A DNA stretch of 64,000 nt from Paenibacillus oenotherae (lineage in GTDB: Bacteria; Bacillota; Bacilli; Paenibacillales; Paenibacillaceae), in the NCBI RefSeq assembly GCF_019443105.1, contig NZ_JAHZIJ010000003.1:310001-374000 (forward strand), read 5' to 3'. A model generated the notes under the pieces. It was not told where the DNA came from, did no database searches, and was given only the letters and a program-made list of their open reading frames with translations. A program made the position numbers and the translations under genes. Positions 27,642 to 37,053 of this stretch are shown here, piece after piece (position 1 is the first letter of the stretch; every line of letters begins with the position of its first letter).

Positions 27642-28019
27642 ATGACAGATCCGATTGATTATGTCGCGCCATCACGTTTGAAGCATCGTAAGGCTGCAGA
27701 GGTTATCCCGTTTCTGAAAGCATATATCGCGAAGAAAGAGCAAGAGATTATTGAGATTGAAGCGATGGTGGAACGATATGAGAAGCGCCGGCTAATGGAA
27801 GAGAGGGCTTATCAATCGATGTCGACGCTCCGCCGTCTAATTTCCGGCAAGAAGCCAGATCATCATTTGGCCGTTGAATATATCCACTATGTGAAGAAGC
27901 CGATGGAGAAAGCGCGTATGCTGCGGCAGGAAGTAGAGCATGCAAGAAGCATCTTGAATGCCCCGACCTCATCGGACACCATTGCAGTTTCAAGCGATAT
28001 CGCAGATGCAATGATCTAA
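27642..28019 (+). CDS. Conserved-looking hypothetical protein, helical
   Basis: I do not recognise this 125-residue protein. It is charged and strongly helical (IPFLKAYIAKKEQEIIEIEA and EKRRLMEERAYQSMSTLRRL), without membrane or signal segments. The ATG at 27642 has AGGTGGG about 7 bases upstream; an earlier in-frame start at 27615 lacks one. It ends at a bidirectional terminator shared with amtB. Confidence 0.65.
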   Translation: MTDPIDYVAPSRLKHRKAAEVIPFLKAYIAKKEQEIIEIEAMVERYEKRRLMEERAYQSMSTLRRLISGKKPDHHLAVEYIHYVKKPMEKARMLRQEVEHARSILNAPTSSDTIAVSSDIADAMI

Positions 28020-28041
28020 TTCAATCTTATATGCATAAATG

Positions 28042-28085
28042 AAAGAACCTTCAAAACCGCATTTATTGTGGTCTTGAAGGTTCTA
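28042..28085. terminator. Bidirectional terminator
   Basis: AGAACCTTCAA and TTGAAGGTTCT form the outer stem, extended by ACC/GGT with one mismatch, between convergent genes. Confidence 0.75.
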
Positions 28086-28091
28086 TTTGTG

Positions 28092-29390
28092 TTACTTCTG
28101 ATTGATCTTCAGCTTCTCAAGATCGAGGAAGTCATGCTCCTGGTTATAAGCAGGCACGCCATGAATACCGACATCGAGTCCGACGAGCTCTTCATCCTTG
28201 GAGACGCGAACCGGCATAACCCGCTTGATGAGCCATAGTGCTCCCCAAGTTAAAGCGAATCCCCAAATGCTGATTACAACAAGTCCCAATACTTGAACGC
28301 CAAGCAGGTTCCAACCGCCGCCATAGAACAAGCCGTAATATCCTTGGCCGATTCCTTGGGTCAGCTGCGGCTCTGCGAACAAGCCAACCGCGATTGCCCC
28401 CAGGCTGCCGCTGACGCCGTGAACGGCGAAGGCGCCGACGGGGTCGTCGATTCGTTTGCTCTCGAGAAATTCTGTGGCCAGAACCATTGCGATGCCGCAT
28501 ACAGCGCCGATAATGATCGCTACACCATCGGAGACGAAGGAGCAGCCTGCTGTAATTCCGACCAATCCGGCGAGCGAGCCATTAATAACCATAGGAGGAT
28601 CTGCTTTTTTGTAGCGGAACATCGTGAACAGAATGCAGGTCGCGCCGCCTGCCGAAGCAGCAAGCATTGTTGTTACGGCAATATGTCCGATGGATCCGTT
28701 CGTTGCGCTTAATGTGCTGCCGGAGTTGAAGCCGAACCAGCCGAACCACAGTATGAACGCTCCTACAGATGCGAGAGGCAGGTTGGAAGGAGGTACGATA
28801 TTGCTTTTGCCGTCCGCTGAGAACTTGCCGATGCGGGGCCCGATGAAGATAGCGGCCGCCAATGCGGAGAAACCGCCAAGTGCATGGATAACCGCCGAAC
28901 CGGCAAAATCAATCATGCCAAGCTTGCCGAGCCAGCCGCCGACAGCCCATACCCAATGCCCGGCCATCGGATAGATCAATGCAGTCATCGCTATCGCATA
29001 TAGAATATAAGCGCGGAAATGAATACGCTCGGCTACTGCTCCCGAGACAATAGAGATTACTGCGATAACAAATGCGCATTGGAACAGCCAATAGGTGTCA
29101 TGCGAGATATTGAGGCTAATGTGTGAAAGATCGCCAGTCATCAAAAATCCATTGGTGCCAATAATTCCGAAGGCATCCTTGCCGTACATGAGTCCAAAAC
29201 CGATGAAGTAGAATACTAAAGCGCCGAATGCGATATCAACGAATACTTTCATGATGATGCTGACCGCATTTTTTTGTCTGACAAAACCTGCTTCCAATAA
29301 GGCAAATCCGCCTTCCATGAGCAGAATCATGGCCGCTGTAAGAACGACCCAGATTGTGTCAAGGCCCTGGGAAAGTGTGGCCAAATCCAT
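28092..29390 (-). CDS. amtB: Ammonium transporter
   Basis: This 432-residue Amt/Rh channel has about eleven membrane helices. Family segments include GFALLEAGFVRQKNAVSIIMK, the pore histidine region VIHALGGFSALAAA, FGWFGFNSGS and AVHGVSGSLGAIAVGLFA. The cytoplasmic C-terminus, which binds GlnK in relatives, is present, but no glnK is adjacent. Expression is probably nitrogen-controlled: a sigma-A promoter and a GlnR-like site lie upstream. Confidence 0.95.
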   Translation of the reverse strand: MDLATLSQGLDTIWVVLTAAMILLMEGGFALLEAGFVRQKNAVSIIMKVFVDIAFGALVFYFIGFGLMYGKDAFGIIGTNGFLMTGDLSHISLNISHDTYWLFQCAFVIAVISIVSGAVAERIHFRAYILYAIAMTALIYPMAGHWVWAVGGWLGKLGMIDFAGSAVIHALGGFSALAAAIFIGPRIGKFSADGKSNIVPPSNLPLASVGAFILWFGWFGFNSGSTLSATNGSIGHIAVTTMLAASAGGATCILFTMFRYKKADPPMVINGSLAGLVGITAGCSFVSDGVAIIIGAVCGIAMVLATEFLESKRIDDPVGAFAVHGVSGSLGAIAVGLFAEPQLTQGIGQGYYGLFYGGGWNLLGVQVLGLVVISIWGFALTWGALWLIKRVMPVRVSKDEELVGLDVGIHGVPAYNQEHDFLDLEKLKINQK

Positions 29391-29452
29391 CTTTTCATCC
29401 CCTATCTTAATCGTTCATGTAAGGTTTCTTCTATATTCCTAGTCCGTCCATC

Positions 29453-29482
29453 ATTATATAAGCGGGATGTTAAATATGTCAA
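29453..29482 (-). promoter_or_regulatory. Sigma-A promoter of amtB
   Basis: On the reverse strand, TTGACA (29482-29477), an 18-bp spacer and TATAAT (29458-29453) match consensus in all twelve positions. Confidence 0.75.
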
Positions 29483-29489
29483 CGAGTGA

Positions 29490-29506
29490 AGTCAACTCCT
29501 ATAACA
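29490..29506. promoter_or_regulatory. GlnR/TnrA-like operator upstream of amtB
   Basis: AGTCAACTCCTATAACA matches the consensus TGTNAN7TNACA except at its first base. It lies 7 bp upstream of the amtB -35 box, where such sites can act. Binding is inference. Confidence 0.5.
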
Positions 29507-29646
29507 TACTAATTGTGCAATCCAGAATGGGCCTCGGTCTCTAGACGTAGAGCCGTTTCAATCGTCAGACCCTTTATGCTGGGCAAGCCTTCAGTTATAC
29601 TGTGGATACAAACGTTGCAAGACTGATTGGGAGTTGGTGAGAGCGT

Positions 29647-30735
29647 ATGAATGGACATTTTGTGAGCCGGTTAATGTGGGGACTATTCATAATCGTAATC
29701 GGCGTTGGGTTGATGCTTCGGCAAGGCGGCGTATTCGATTTTGATCTTGGCTCTGTCATTTCGTTATTTTGGCCAGTGCTGCTTCTGTTTCTCGGATTTC
29801 AGGAATTATTGAAGGAGATTGTGAGCGGCAAAGGCTCCTTCTGGGGAGCAGGCATTTTATTGCTTGTCGGATTTGTATTCCTTGGCCGGAATTTGGGTTG
29901 GTTCGACTGGTCGATCGGCGATTTGATGCAATTCATATGGCCGGTTATCATCATATTCTTCGGATTGAAGATGATTATGAAGCCCAAGAAGAAGGAGCAA
30001 TCTTCGCCGGCTGATGAATGGAAGGAATACAATTATTCGGATCCTCGGTCGGATGAATATGTACCGCCAGCTCCACCGCTTCACCCGGATCCGACCAAGC
30101 CTCAGGAGGCAGAATCGGCTGATCAACCGCAGAATCCTGATCCTCAGCGTGATGATCGTTCCGCCCAGTCCAATTCCCGTTCGGCGGGCATTAATCTGGG
30201 CAAGAGCGGGCAATCTTACGGCTCCTATGATTATAAGGAGTACTCCAAAGCGGAGCGTCTTGCGCAGCGGGCAGAGAAGATTCGGGCACGCATAGAGCAT
30301 AAGGCGCATCGCTGCGGCCATAAGAGCCGCGAGGAATGGTGGAACTATAATCCCAACGCTCAGACGCGCTCCGGTTTTATCGGCGATATCTATATGGGCA
30401 GTGATTATTGGGAGCTTAAACCGCTGAATATCTCGCACTTTATTGGAGATACGGTGCTTGATTTGACCAAGGCTCAAATTCCGCCGGGTGAGACGACGAT
30501 TAATATCTCCTCCTTTATCGGAGATGTGAAGGTGTTTCTTCCTAATGATATGGAAACGGGTGTACGGGTAGTATCCAGTGCATTCATCGGGGATGTCTCC
30601 GTGCTGGAACAGAAGGAAGGCGGCATCTTCAAGCATATGAATATCGAAACGCCTTACTTCCCGGAGACGGAAAAAAGAATCAAGCTGCATGTCAGTACAT
30701 TTATCGGCGACGTGCGCGTTACGAAGGTAGGGTGA
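29647..30735 (+). CDS. liaF: LiaF-like envelope-stress membrane protein
   Basis: This 362-residue protein has about four N-terminal membrane helices, a Pro/Gln/Ser-rich polar linker (about 115-220), and a C-terminal LiaF domain with five FIGD motifs (SGFIGD, SHFIGD, SSFIGD, SAFIGD, STFIGD) spaced about 20-35 residues, as in a repeating beta fold. In B. subtilis LiaF inhibits LiaRS until cell-wall antibiotics interfere. It overlaps liaS by 4 bp. The linker is long compared with B. subtilis LiaF. Confidence 0.88.
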   Translation: MNGHFVSRLMWGLFIIVIGVGLMLRQGGVFDFDLGSVISLFWPVLLLFLGFQELLKEIVSGKGSFWGAGILLLVGFVFLGRNLGWFDWSIGDLMQFIWPVIIIFFGLKMIMKPKKKEQSSPADEWKEYNYSDPRSDEYVPPAPPLHPDPTKPQEAESADQPQNPDPQRDDRSAQSNSRSAGINLGKSGQSYGSYDYKEYSKAERLAQRAEKIRARIEHKAHRCGHKSREEWWNYNPNAQTRSGFIGDIYMGSDYWELKPLNISHFIGDTVLDLTKAQIPPGETTINISSFIGDVKVFLPNDMETGVRVVSSAFIGDVSVLEQKEGGIFKHMNIETPYFPETEKRIKLHVSTFIGDVRVTKVG

Positions 30736-31796
30736 TCCGGCAAATGATGGTCAGATTGCTTCGTAACAGCAAGTGGGACATGATTCTGATGGTTGTCGCA
30801 TCCTCGCTCCTATCCGTTGTTATCTGGCATGTAGGCAGCATATACGTTGATCCGCAGATCTGGGAAACCGATCTGTGGATCGGCGTTGCTGCCGTTATTG
30901 TGCTTGTAAGCGGCGGCTTCGGATATTGGAGCGCACAGCGGATTCAACGGCGTATCGATATGCTGTATCTGGGGATCAAGCAAGCGGCGCATGGCAACTA
31001 CGAGGTAAGACTGCCGCAGAATGGCGCGCGTTCATTCACAGCGGTCTTTCTTGAATTCAATGAAATGGTGCAATCGCTGGATCAGCGGATGCAGTGGATT
31101 CAGCGGACAGGCGAAGAGCAGGTCATGCGCGAAGCGGCATCCAACGAAGCGGCGGTATTGGAGGAACGGAAGCGGCTCGCACGCGATCTGCATGATACGG
31201 TAAGCCAGCAGCTGTTCGCCATCCATATGTCGGCCTCTTCGCTGCCCAAGCTGCTGGAAATGGATCAGGAGCGTTCAACGGCTGTCATGAATCAGCTTAT
31301 ATCGATGTCTTCGCTCGCTCAGAAGCAGATGCGCGGATTTATCGCCCAACTGCGGCCGCTTGAGCTTGAAGGAAGGTCTCTGCAGGAAGCGCTGGACAAG
31401 TGGTTTCCGGACTATTGCAGGCAGAACGGCTTGCAGGGCGTGCTTGAATGGCGTATTAAGGAGAAGCTGTCGGAGGCGAAGGAGCATCAGCTTTTCCTCA
31501 TTATACAAGAGGCGATGGCGAACGTGGTCAAGCATGCAGGAGCAGAGACCGCATTGCTTACCGTCGCGGAGACAGAGCGGCAAATTGTAATGACATTGCA
31601 GGATGATGGAGCCGGATTCAGGGCTGATCAAGTAAAACGTGGTTCATACGGCCTGTCCACGATGCGGGAGAGGGCCAACAAGCTTGGCGGGGATGCTTCT
31701 ATTATTAGCAAGCCTGGAAGTGGCACGCGGGTGCGGGTGACGCTGCCGAATTATATCAATAAAGGAGCCGAAGCTGACGATGAGCGGAATGGATAA
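30732..31796 (+). CDS. liaS: LiaS-like sensor histidine kinase
   Basis: This 354-residue kinase has two membrane segments with a short extracellular loop, HAMP-like sequence, a HisKA_3 dimerisation domain with the phospho-acceptor RLARDLHDTVSQQLFA, and a C-terminal ATPase (DDGAGF, GSYGLSTMRERA). This is the NarL-type partner architecture. It overlaps liaF by 4 bp and liaR by 17 bp, a tight liaFSR operon responding to envelope stress. Confidence 0.9.
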   Translation: MIRQMMVRLLRNSKWDMILMVVASSLLSVVIWHVGSIYVDPQIWETDLWIGVAAVIVLVSGGFGYWSAQRIQRRIDMLYLGIKQAAHGNYEVRLPQNGARSFTAVFLEFNEMVQSLDQRMQWIQRTGEEQVMREAASNEAAVLEERKRLARDLHDTVSQQLFAIHMSASSLPKLLEMDQERSTAVMNQLISMSSLAQKQMRGFIAQLRPLELEGRSLQEALDKWFPDYCRQNGLQGVLEWRIKEKLSEAKEHQLFLIIQEAMANVVKHAGAETALLTVAETERQIVMTLQDDGAGFRADQVKRGSYGLSTMRERANKLGGDASIISKPGSGTRVRVTLPNYINKGAEADDERNG

Positions 31797-32445
31797 ATAT
31801 AAAATTATGATTGTTGATGATCATGATATGGTGCGTGCGGGACTACGAACTTATTTAATGCTGGAGCCTAAATTCGATGTTATAGCAGAAGCAAGCAACG
31901 GGCGTGAAGCTGTCGCCTTGCTGCAAGAGGGGCTGCCGGCGGGACAGCCGGATGTCATACTGATGGATTTGATGATGCCCGAGATGGATGGCGTAGAAGC
32001 GACAAGTGCGATTATGAAGCTGTTTCCCGAGCTTAAGATCGTCATGCTGACCAGCTTTCTGGAGGATGAGAAGGTTGTAGCTGCTGTGGAAGCGGGAGCG
32101 GTCAGCTATGTATTGAAGACCGTATCCGCTGAAGAGCTTATCTATGCGCTGAACGGTGCGGTCAAAGGCATGCCGGTTATGACGGCAGATGTGTCGCAGG
32201 CGTTGACACGGGGGCTGCGTCAACGAACGGCTCAAGGAGCTGATGAAGGCTTGACGGAACGGGAGCGGGAAGTGCTGCTTCTGATTGCGGAAGGCCAATC
32301 CAACAAGGAAATTGCCGAAGAGCTTCATATAAGCATTAAGACGGTGAAAACCCATGTCAGTAATCTGCTTATGAAGTGCGAGCTTGAGGATCGCACACAG
32401 CTTGCTGTATTCGCTCATCGCAAGGGCTGGGTGAAGACGGGATAA
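31780..32445 (+). CDS. liaR: LiaR-like response regulator (NarL/FixJ family)
   Basis: This 221-residue regulator has a receiver domain (MIVDDHDMVRAGLRTYL; phospho-acceptor Asp in VILMDLMMPEMDG) and a LuxR-type HTH (LTEREREVLLLIAEGQSNKEIAEELHISIKTVKTHV). Overlap with liaS and order liaF-liaS-liaR support the pairing. No terminator is obvious after it; the YugN-like gene starts 64 bp later. Confidence 0.92.
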   Translation: MSGMDKYKIMIVDDHDMVRAGLRTYLMLEPKFDVIAEASNGREAVALLQEGLPAGQPDVILMDLMMPEMDGVEATSAIMKLFPELKIVMLTSFLEDEKVVAAVEAGAVSYVLKTVSAEELIYALNGAVKGMPVMTADVSQALTRGLRQRTAQGADEGLTEREREVLLLIAEGQSNKEIAEELHISIKTVKTHVSNLLMKCELEDRTQLAVFAHRKGWVKTG

Positions 32446-32509
32446 TTGGGACGTTATTGGCGCATTCTAAAGGCATAATCTAATCCGCGAACAAGGAGAA
32501 TGCGAAGTT

Positions 32510-32929
32510 ATGATCCCACTGTCATCCAATCTGGAGTCACGAGAGCAAGAGTATGTCGAGGTCAAAAATATGCTGGAAGAGCATCAGTTTGCGCTGGGCG
32601 GAAGCTGGGATTATGATCATGGCTCCTTCGACCGGAGCCTGGATGAAGCACATAAGGTATGGCTGCGACTGCCGTTTGATGTCATTAACGGCAATGTGGA
32701 CAGTGAGACGACGGACAACGATGCCAAGATCCGGTTCGGGCAGCCGTTCGTGCTCAAGCATGTCTACAATGATGGGTTAGATCCGACAGCTGATCCAAGC
32801 ACAGTAGGCGGTCTAATGAATCAGTTCCAGCCTCCGCTTGACCCGGATGGGGAGGTTGAGCCCAGGTGGGTCAACAAAGCGAAGGAAGTGCTTCACCAGG
32901 TCGAATCATTATTCCCGCAGCATGGATGA
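32510..32929 (+). CDS. YugN-like family protein
   Basis: This 139-residue soluble protein matches the YugN-like family: N-terminal MIPLSSNLESREQEYVEVKN, central GGSWDYDHGSFDRSLD and a C-terminal DPDGEVEPRWVNKAKEVLHQ. Function is unknown. AAGGAG precedes the ATG. It may be read with liaFSR, since a terminator follows it and none was seen between them. Confidence 0.82.
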   Translation: MIPLSSNLESREQEYVEVKNMLEEHQFALGGSWDYDHGSFDRSLDEAHKVWLRLPFDVINGNVDSETTDNDAKIRFGQPFVLKHVYNDGLDPTADPSTVGGLMNQFQPPLDPDGEVEPRWVNKAKEVLHQVESLFPQHG

Positions 32930-32944
32930 ATCATGCTGATCTCT

Positions 32945-32986
32945 CCGGAGCGTCTATGAGCATCAAATAGATGTCCGGTTTTTTTA
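32945..32986 (+). terminator. Terminator after the YugN-like gene
   Basis: CCGGAGCGTCTAT and ATAGATGTCCGG form an interrupted stem followed by eight T. Confidence 0.75.
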
Positions 32987-33080
32987 TTTCTGTTTAAAGA
33001 GAATTTAAGTTTGTTTTAATGTAGATTGTGCAAGATAGAACTATAAATAATAATGAAATGTGGATGAGGGAGGAAGCAGC

Positions 33081-34646
33081 ATGGATGACCGGAACAATAA
33101 TAATCCTTATGACGATTTCTTTCACAATAACAAGAATGGGCAAGAGAATGAAGACGGTGCAGAGAAACGGGATGCTCAGAACGGGCACAAGATGGAGGAG
33201 GATCAGGAAGGGGAAGGGTCGAAGACATCATACTATTATTCCTATGGTCCGTTTAAGCCGACGCAACAACAGGGGGAATCGAGCAGGGTAATTGATGGAG
33301 CTTCAGGAGCTCCGGCCAATGAATCTGTTGTGGTGACGCCGCCAGCGCAGATTCGTCCTTTCGCGCCGACACAATCAGCGAAGGGCGGATGGCAGGTGAA
33401 GGAGCCGCGGCGGAGAACCTCCTTCAAGACAGTCTTTGCCTCGTTTCTGGTTGGTGTGCTGACGGTCGGATCGCTCATGTTCGCTGCCGATTATCAGAAT
33501 TGGTTCACGGGTGAGCAGTCGCTCGTTCAATCAGTCATGAATCAGGGAACCAACACGGGAGCCAAGGTTGGCGACGATGGTAAAGTCTCGACTGCGGCAG
33601 ATGTCGTGCGTCCTAACAATATTGCTCAAATATTCGAGCAAGCTAGCCCGGCAGTAGTCAAAATCGAGACGTTGGTGCAGCAGCGAAGCGTTAACAATAA
33701 CAGAGGCTTGCTGGATGATCCTTTCTTCCGCCAGTTCTTCGGCGATGATCTTCCAGATGATCGGAGCAGCGGCAGCTCTGGAAGCAACGAGCTCGTGCCG
33801 AGCGGCATGGGAACCGGCTTCTTCTTCGACTCAAGCGGTTATATCTTGACGAATCAGCACGTGCTTGGCGATGCGACGGACATTCAAGTAACGGTGCAAG
33901 GCTATGACAAGCCGCTGAAGGCGAAGAAGCTTGGTGCGAATTATAATCTCGATCTTGCAGTCCTGAAGGTGGAAGGAGATAATTTCCCTACCTTGTCACT
34001 TGGAAGCTCCGACCAGATTGATATCGGCGACTGGGTTGTAGCGATTGGCAATCCATATGGGTTTGATCATACGGTAACTGTCGGAGTACTCAGTTCCAAG
34101 GAGCGTCCAATCAGCATTCCGGATGAGCAGGGCGAGCGCAAGTACGAGCATTTGCTGCAGACCGATGCATCCATCAATCCCGGCAATTCCGGCGGTCCGC
34201 TGCTTAACTTGAAAGGCGAAGTCATTGGAATAAACACGGCTGTAAGCTCCCAGGCACAGGGCATCGGCTTTGCTATTCCAACAAGTACGATTCTGAAAAA
34301 CCTCGACAACCTGAAAGCGAACAAAGAAATTCCGAAAGAGCCGGCTCCATTCATCGGGGCGCAGCTGCAGGACGTAACGGACGAGATGGTGAAGCAGCTC
34401 GGATTGCCAGCCAAGGGCGGAGCAATTGTGCAAGGGGTTGTTCTCAAATCGCCGGCGTATCTGGCTGATCTCCGTCAATTCGATGTCATTGTCGGCATAG
34501 ACGGCACCAAGTATGCCGATAGCGCGAAGCTGACGGCACAGATTCAGACGAAGAAGGTCGGCGACAAGGTCGTATTGAACATCTATCGCAATGGAAAGGC
34601 GATGGATCTGCCCGTCGAAATCGGCAACCGGAACGATTTTGAGTAA
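33081..34646 (+). CDS. htrA: HtrA/DegP-like membrane serine protease
   Basis: This 521-residue protein has a long polar cytoplasmic N-terminus (about 1-113), one membrane helix (about 115-136), a trypsin-like domain and a C-terminal PDZ domain. The catalytic triad is His260 (NQHVLG), Asp291 (NLDLAVLKV) and Ser370 (GNSGGPL). It acts outside the membrane on misfolded proteins. GGGAGG lies 7 bases before the ATG at 33081. A two-component system follows downstream, which suggests joint control as with CssRS in B. subtilis. Confidence 0.92.
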   Translation: MDDRNNNNPYDDFFHNNKNGQENEDGAEKRDAQNGHKMEEDQEGEGSKTSYYYSYGPFKPTQQQGESSRVIDGASGAPANESVVVTPPAQIRPFAPTQSAKGGWQVKEPRRRTSFKTVFASFLVGVLTVGSLMFAADYQNWFTGEQSLVQSVMNQGTNTGAKVGDDGKVSTAADVVRPNNIAQIFEQASPAVVKIETLVQQRSVNNNRGLLDDPFFRQFFGDDLPDDRSSGSSGSNELVPSGMGTGFFFDSSGYILTNQHVLGDATDIQVTVQGYDKPLKAKKLGANYNLDLAVLKVEGDNFPTLSLGSSDQIDIGDWVVAIGNPYGFDHTVTVGVLSSKERPISIPDEQGERKYEHLLQTDASINPGNSGGPLLNLKGEVIGINTAVSSQAQGIGFAIPTSTILKNLDNLKANKEIPKEPAPFIGAQLQDVTDEMVKQLGLPAKGGAIVQGVVLKSPAYLADLRQFDVIVGIDGTKYADSAKLTAQIQTKKVGDKVVLNIYRNGKAMDLPVEIGNRNDFE

Positions 34647-34659
34647 TGCAGGAGTAGTA

Positions 34660-34698
34660 ACAGGCGCAGGCAGTTGTTGAACTGCATTGCGCCTGTTT
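34660..34698 (+). terminator. Terminator of htrA
   Basis: ACAGGCGCA and TGCGCCTGT form the outer stem with an inner CAGTT/AACTG stem, followed by TTTATC. Confidence 0.75.
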
Positions 34699-34778
34699 TA
34701 TCTATTTTGAGCTATAATAAAAACATCTCTATATGATGATTTCATATTTTATAGAATAGACGGGGGAAGCCGGGGACG

Positions 34779-35471
34779 ATGAGACAACATATTATAGTCG
34801 TAGACGACGATGAGAAAATTACTTCGCTGCTTAGGCGCAGCTTGGCATTTGAAGGCTATGAAGTAGCCATTGCGAACAACGGCCTGGAAGGGCTTAAGCT
34901 GATGCTGATGAGCGATCCTGACCTGCTAATATTGGATGTGATGATGCCGCAGGTTGACGGCTGGGAAGTATGCAGGCGGGTGCGTGAGGGAGGAAGCGTG
35001 GTTCCGATTCTGATGCTGACGGCCAAGGATGATATCCAGGATCGGGTCAAGGGTCTTGATCTGGGTGCTGACGATTATTTGGTCAAGCCCTTCGCGCTTG
35101 AAGAGCTGCTGGCCCGCGTCCGCGCCCTGCTTAGGCGCAAGTCAGACAAGCTGGAGGAGACGAGCAGCAGGCTGCAGTTCGAGGATTTGACGCTGGATCT
35201 GGATTCGCGGGAAGCGATCCGTGCAGGACGGAGGGTCGATTTGACCGCCAAGGAATTTGATCTGCTGCTCCTGTTCATGCAGAATCCCCGGAGAGTGCTG
35301 ACCAGAGATGCTATTATGGACAAAATATGGGGCTATGATTATAGCGGTGAATCCAATGTGCTGGAAGTTTATATTGCTATGCTGAGACAGAAGACGGAGG
35401 ATGGCGCAGGGAAAAGGCTGATTCAGACCGTTCGGGGAACAGGATACGTCCTGAGATCGGAAGGGAGCTGA
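34779..35471 (+). CDS. OmpR-family response regulator
   Basis: This 230-residue regulator has a receiver domain (IIVVDDDEKITSLLRRSL; Asp in LLILDVMMPQVDGWEV; Lys in LVKPFALEELLARV) and a winged-helix DNA-binding domain (LTAKEFDLLLLFMQNPRRVLTRD, RGTGYVLR). It is 5 bp before the kinase gene. The layout resembles MprAB/CssRS-type envelope regulators. Control of the upstream htrA is inferred from position. Confidence 0.93.
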   Translation: MRQHIIVVDDDEKITSLLRRSLAFEGYEVAIANNGLEGLKLMLMSDPDLLILDVMMPQVDGWEVCRRVREGGSVVPILMLTAKDDIQDRVKGLDLGADDYLVKPFALEELLARVRALLRRKSDKLEETSSRLQFEDLTLDLDSREAIRAGRRVDLTAKEFDLLLLFMQNPRRVLTRDAIMDKIWGYDYSGESNVLEVYIAMLRQKTEDGAGKRLIQTVRGTGYVLRSEGS

Positions 35472-35476
35472 TTGCT

Positions 35477-36988
35477 ATGTCGATTCGGCTTAGGCTGACT
35501 TTGTGGTACTCGGCTGTTCTTGCTGTTACGCTGGTCGCATTCGGTGTGGCTATCTATTTGTTCGTCAATTACAACACGTTCAGCGAGATCAAGGCGCGTG
35601 TCAAAGAACAGGCGATGCAAATTCAAATTACGCCAACGCTTGATTTCTGGGATCGCCTTGATCTGAAGATCAATCCGTATTCGATCCAGGATCAGGAGAT
35701 GTTTATCCAACTGGTCAATTACAAGGAGGGTGTCATCAGACGAACGGACAATCTGCTTGCTCTGAAGCTGGTGCTGCCTTATCCGCAGCTTAAAGAACGG
35801 GCAAGCAGAGAGGCGGGTTACGAGCATATTACCGTCAGCAAATATCCTTTTGTCGTCTACATGATCCCAATAGCGAATCCGAATACGCATGAAACAGTAG
35901 GTATGCTGCAGGTTGCTGCTTATGCCGGAAGTCAGGTCAAGTTTCTGGATGAGCTGCGAACGACATTGATTTTTGCATCGATTGCTGTTGTTCTCATTGC
36001 CTTCACGATCGGGCTGTTCCTTGCTCGGCAGGCGCTTCGCCCAATCGAGGGGGTCATCCGGGCGACGAACCAGATTCAGAACGGCTCGGATCTCAGCGTC
36101 CGCATTCCCCGGATCGGGCCTAATGACGAGATGGGCCGGCTTACGGATACGCTCAACGGGATGCTGGGGCGTCTTGAGCTTACGTATAATGGATTGGACG
36201 AGTTATACAAGGCGCAGCGAAGATTCGTATCGGATGCCTCCCACGAGCTCCGCACACCGCTCACTACGATTCGGGGCAATATTGAGCTGCTGGAGAGAAT
36301 GTGGCTGCCGTCATTGGAGATAGCCGAAGAGAATGAGCAGAACCGGCTGGGAAGCGGCGGCCAGATCACGGAGCAATCGCAAGAGGCGGCTCAGCGGACA
36401 CTGCTGACGAAGGAAGCGATGCAGGATATTGCTGATGAAGCGAAGCGGATGAGCGGTCTCGTTAATGACCTGCTTGCGCTTGCCCGTGCAGACGCCGGTT
36501 ATGAGATGGAGAAGACGCAGCAGCCGCTGCTGCCGCTAGTCGAGGATGTTGCCCGCAGGGCGCAATTGCTCCCGCGCAAAGCAGAGTGGCGGATCGGCAA
36601 CCTGGAGCCGCTCGAAGGCGTGGAGGTTCATGCGCATGGCGATTATCTCAGGCAATTATTCTTTATCTTTGTGGAGAATGCGTTCAAATATACGGAGAGC
36701 GGCTATGTGGAGATTAGTGCGCTCCGTACCTCCGATGGCGCGGGTGTCGTGATCAAGGATACCGGAATCGGAATGAATAGCGACGAGATTCCGCATATAT
36801 TCGAGAGATTCTACAGAGCGGATCTGTCTCGCGGGCAGACGAGCGGCACAGGGCTTGGGTTATCGATTGCAAAGTGGATTATTGACGAGCATGATGGTTC
36901 TGTAGAGGTGACGACGAAGGAGGGGAACGGAACAACCTTCATCGTGTGGCTGCCCGTTGCTTTCCAGCACAAGTCGAATGGAGTATAA
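35477..36988 (+). CDS. HAMP-containing sensor histidine kinase
   Basis: This 503-residue kinase has two membrane helices flanking an extracellular sensor of about 130 residues, then HAMP ([18 protein letters not shown]), HisKA with [17 protein letters not shown], and an ATPase domain ([29 protein letters not shown]). A longer than usual stretch of about 40 residues follows the first HisKA helix. It is co-transcribed with the regulator; ispH starts 65 bp after the stop. Confidence 0.92.
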   Translation: MSIRLRLTLWYSAVLAVTLVAFGVAIYLFVNYNTFSEIKARVKEQAMQIQITPTLDFWDRLDLKINPYSIQDQEMFIQLVNYKEGVIRRTDNLLALKLVLPYPQLKERASREAGYEHITVSKYPFVVYMIPIANPNTHETVGMLQVAAYAGSQVKFLDELRTTLIFASIAVVLIAFTIGLFLARQALRPIEGVIRATNQIQNGSDLSVRIPRIGPNDEMGRLTDTLNGMLGRLELTYNGLDELYKAQRRFVSDASHELRTPLTTIRGNIELLERMWLPSLEIAEENEQNRLGSGGQITEQSQEAAQRTLLTKEAMQDIADEAKRMSGLVNDLLALARADAGYEMEKTQQPLLPLVEDVARRAQLLPRKAEWRIGNLEPLEGVEVHAHGDYLRQLFFIFVENAFKYTESGYVEISALRTSDGAGVVIKDTGIGMNSDEIPHIFERFYRADLSRGQTSGTGLGLSIAKWIIDEHDGSVEVTTKEGNGTTFIVWLPVAFQHKSNGV

Positions 36989-37053
36989 TAGATTCAACCG
37001 GGAGGCAAGACGCTTCTGCGAATATGTCAGGCTTGAGAAAGCAGGTGCTCGAT

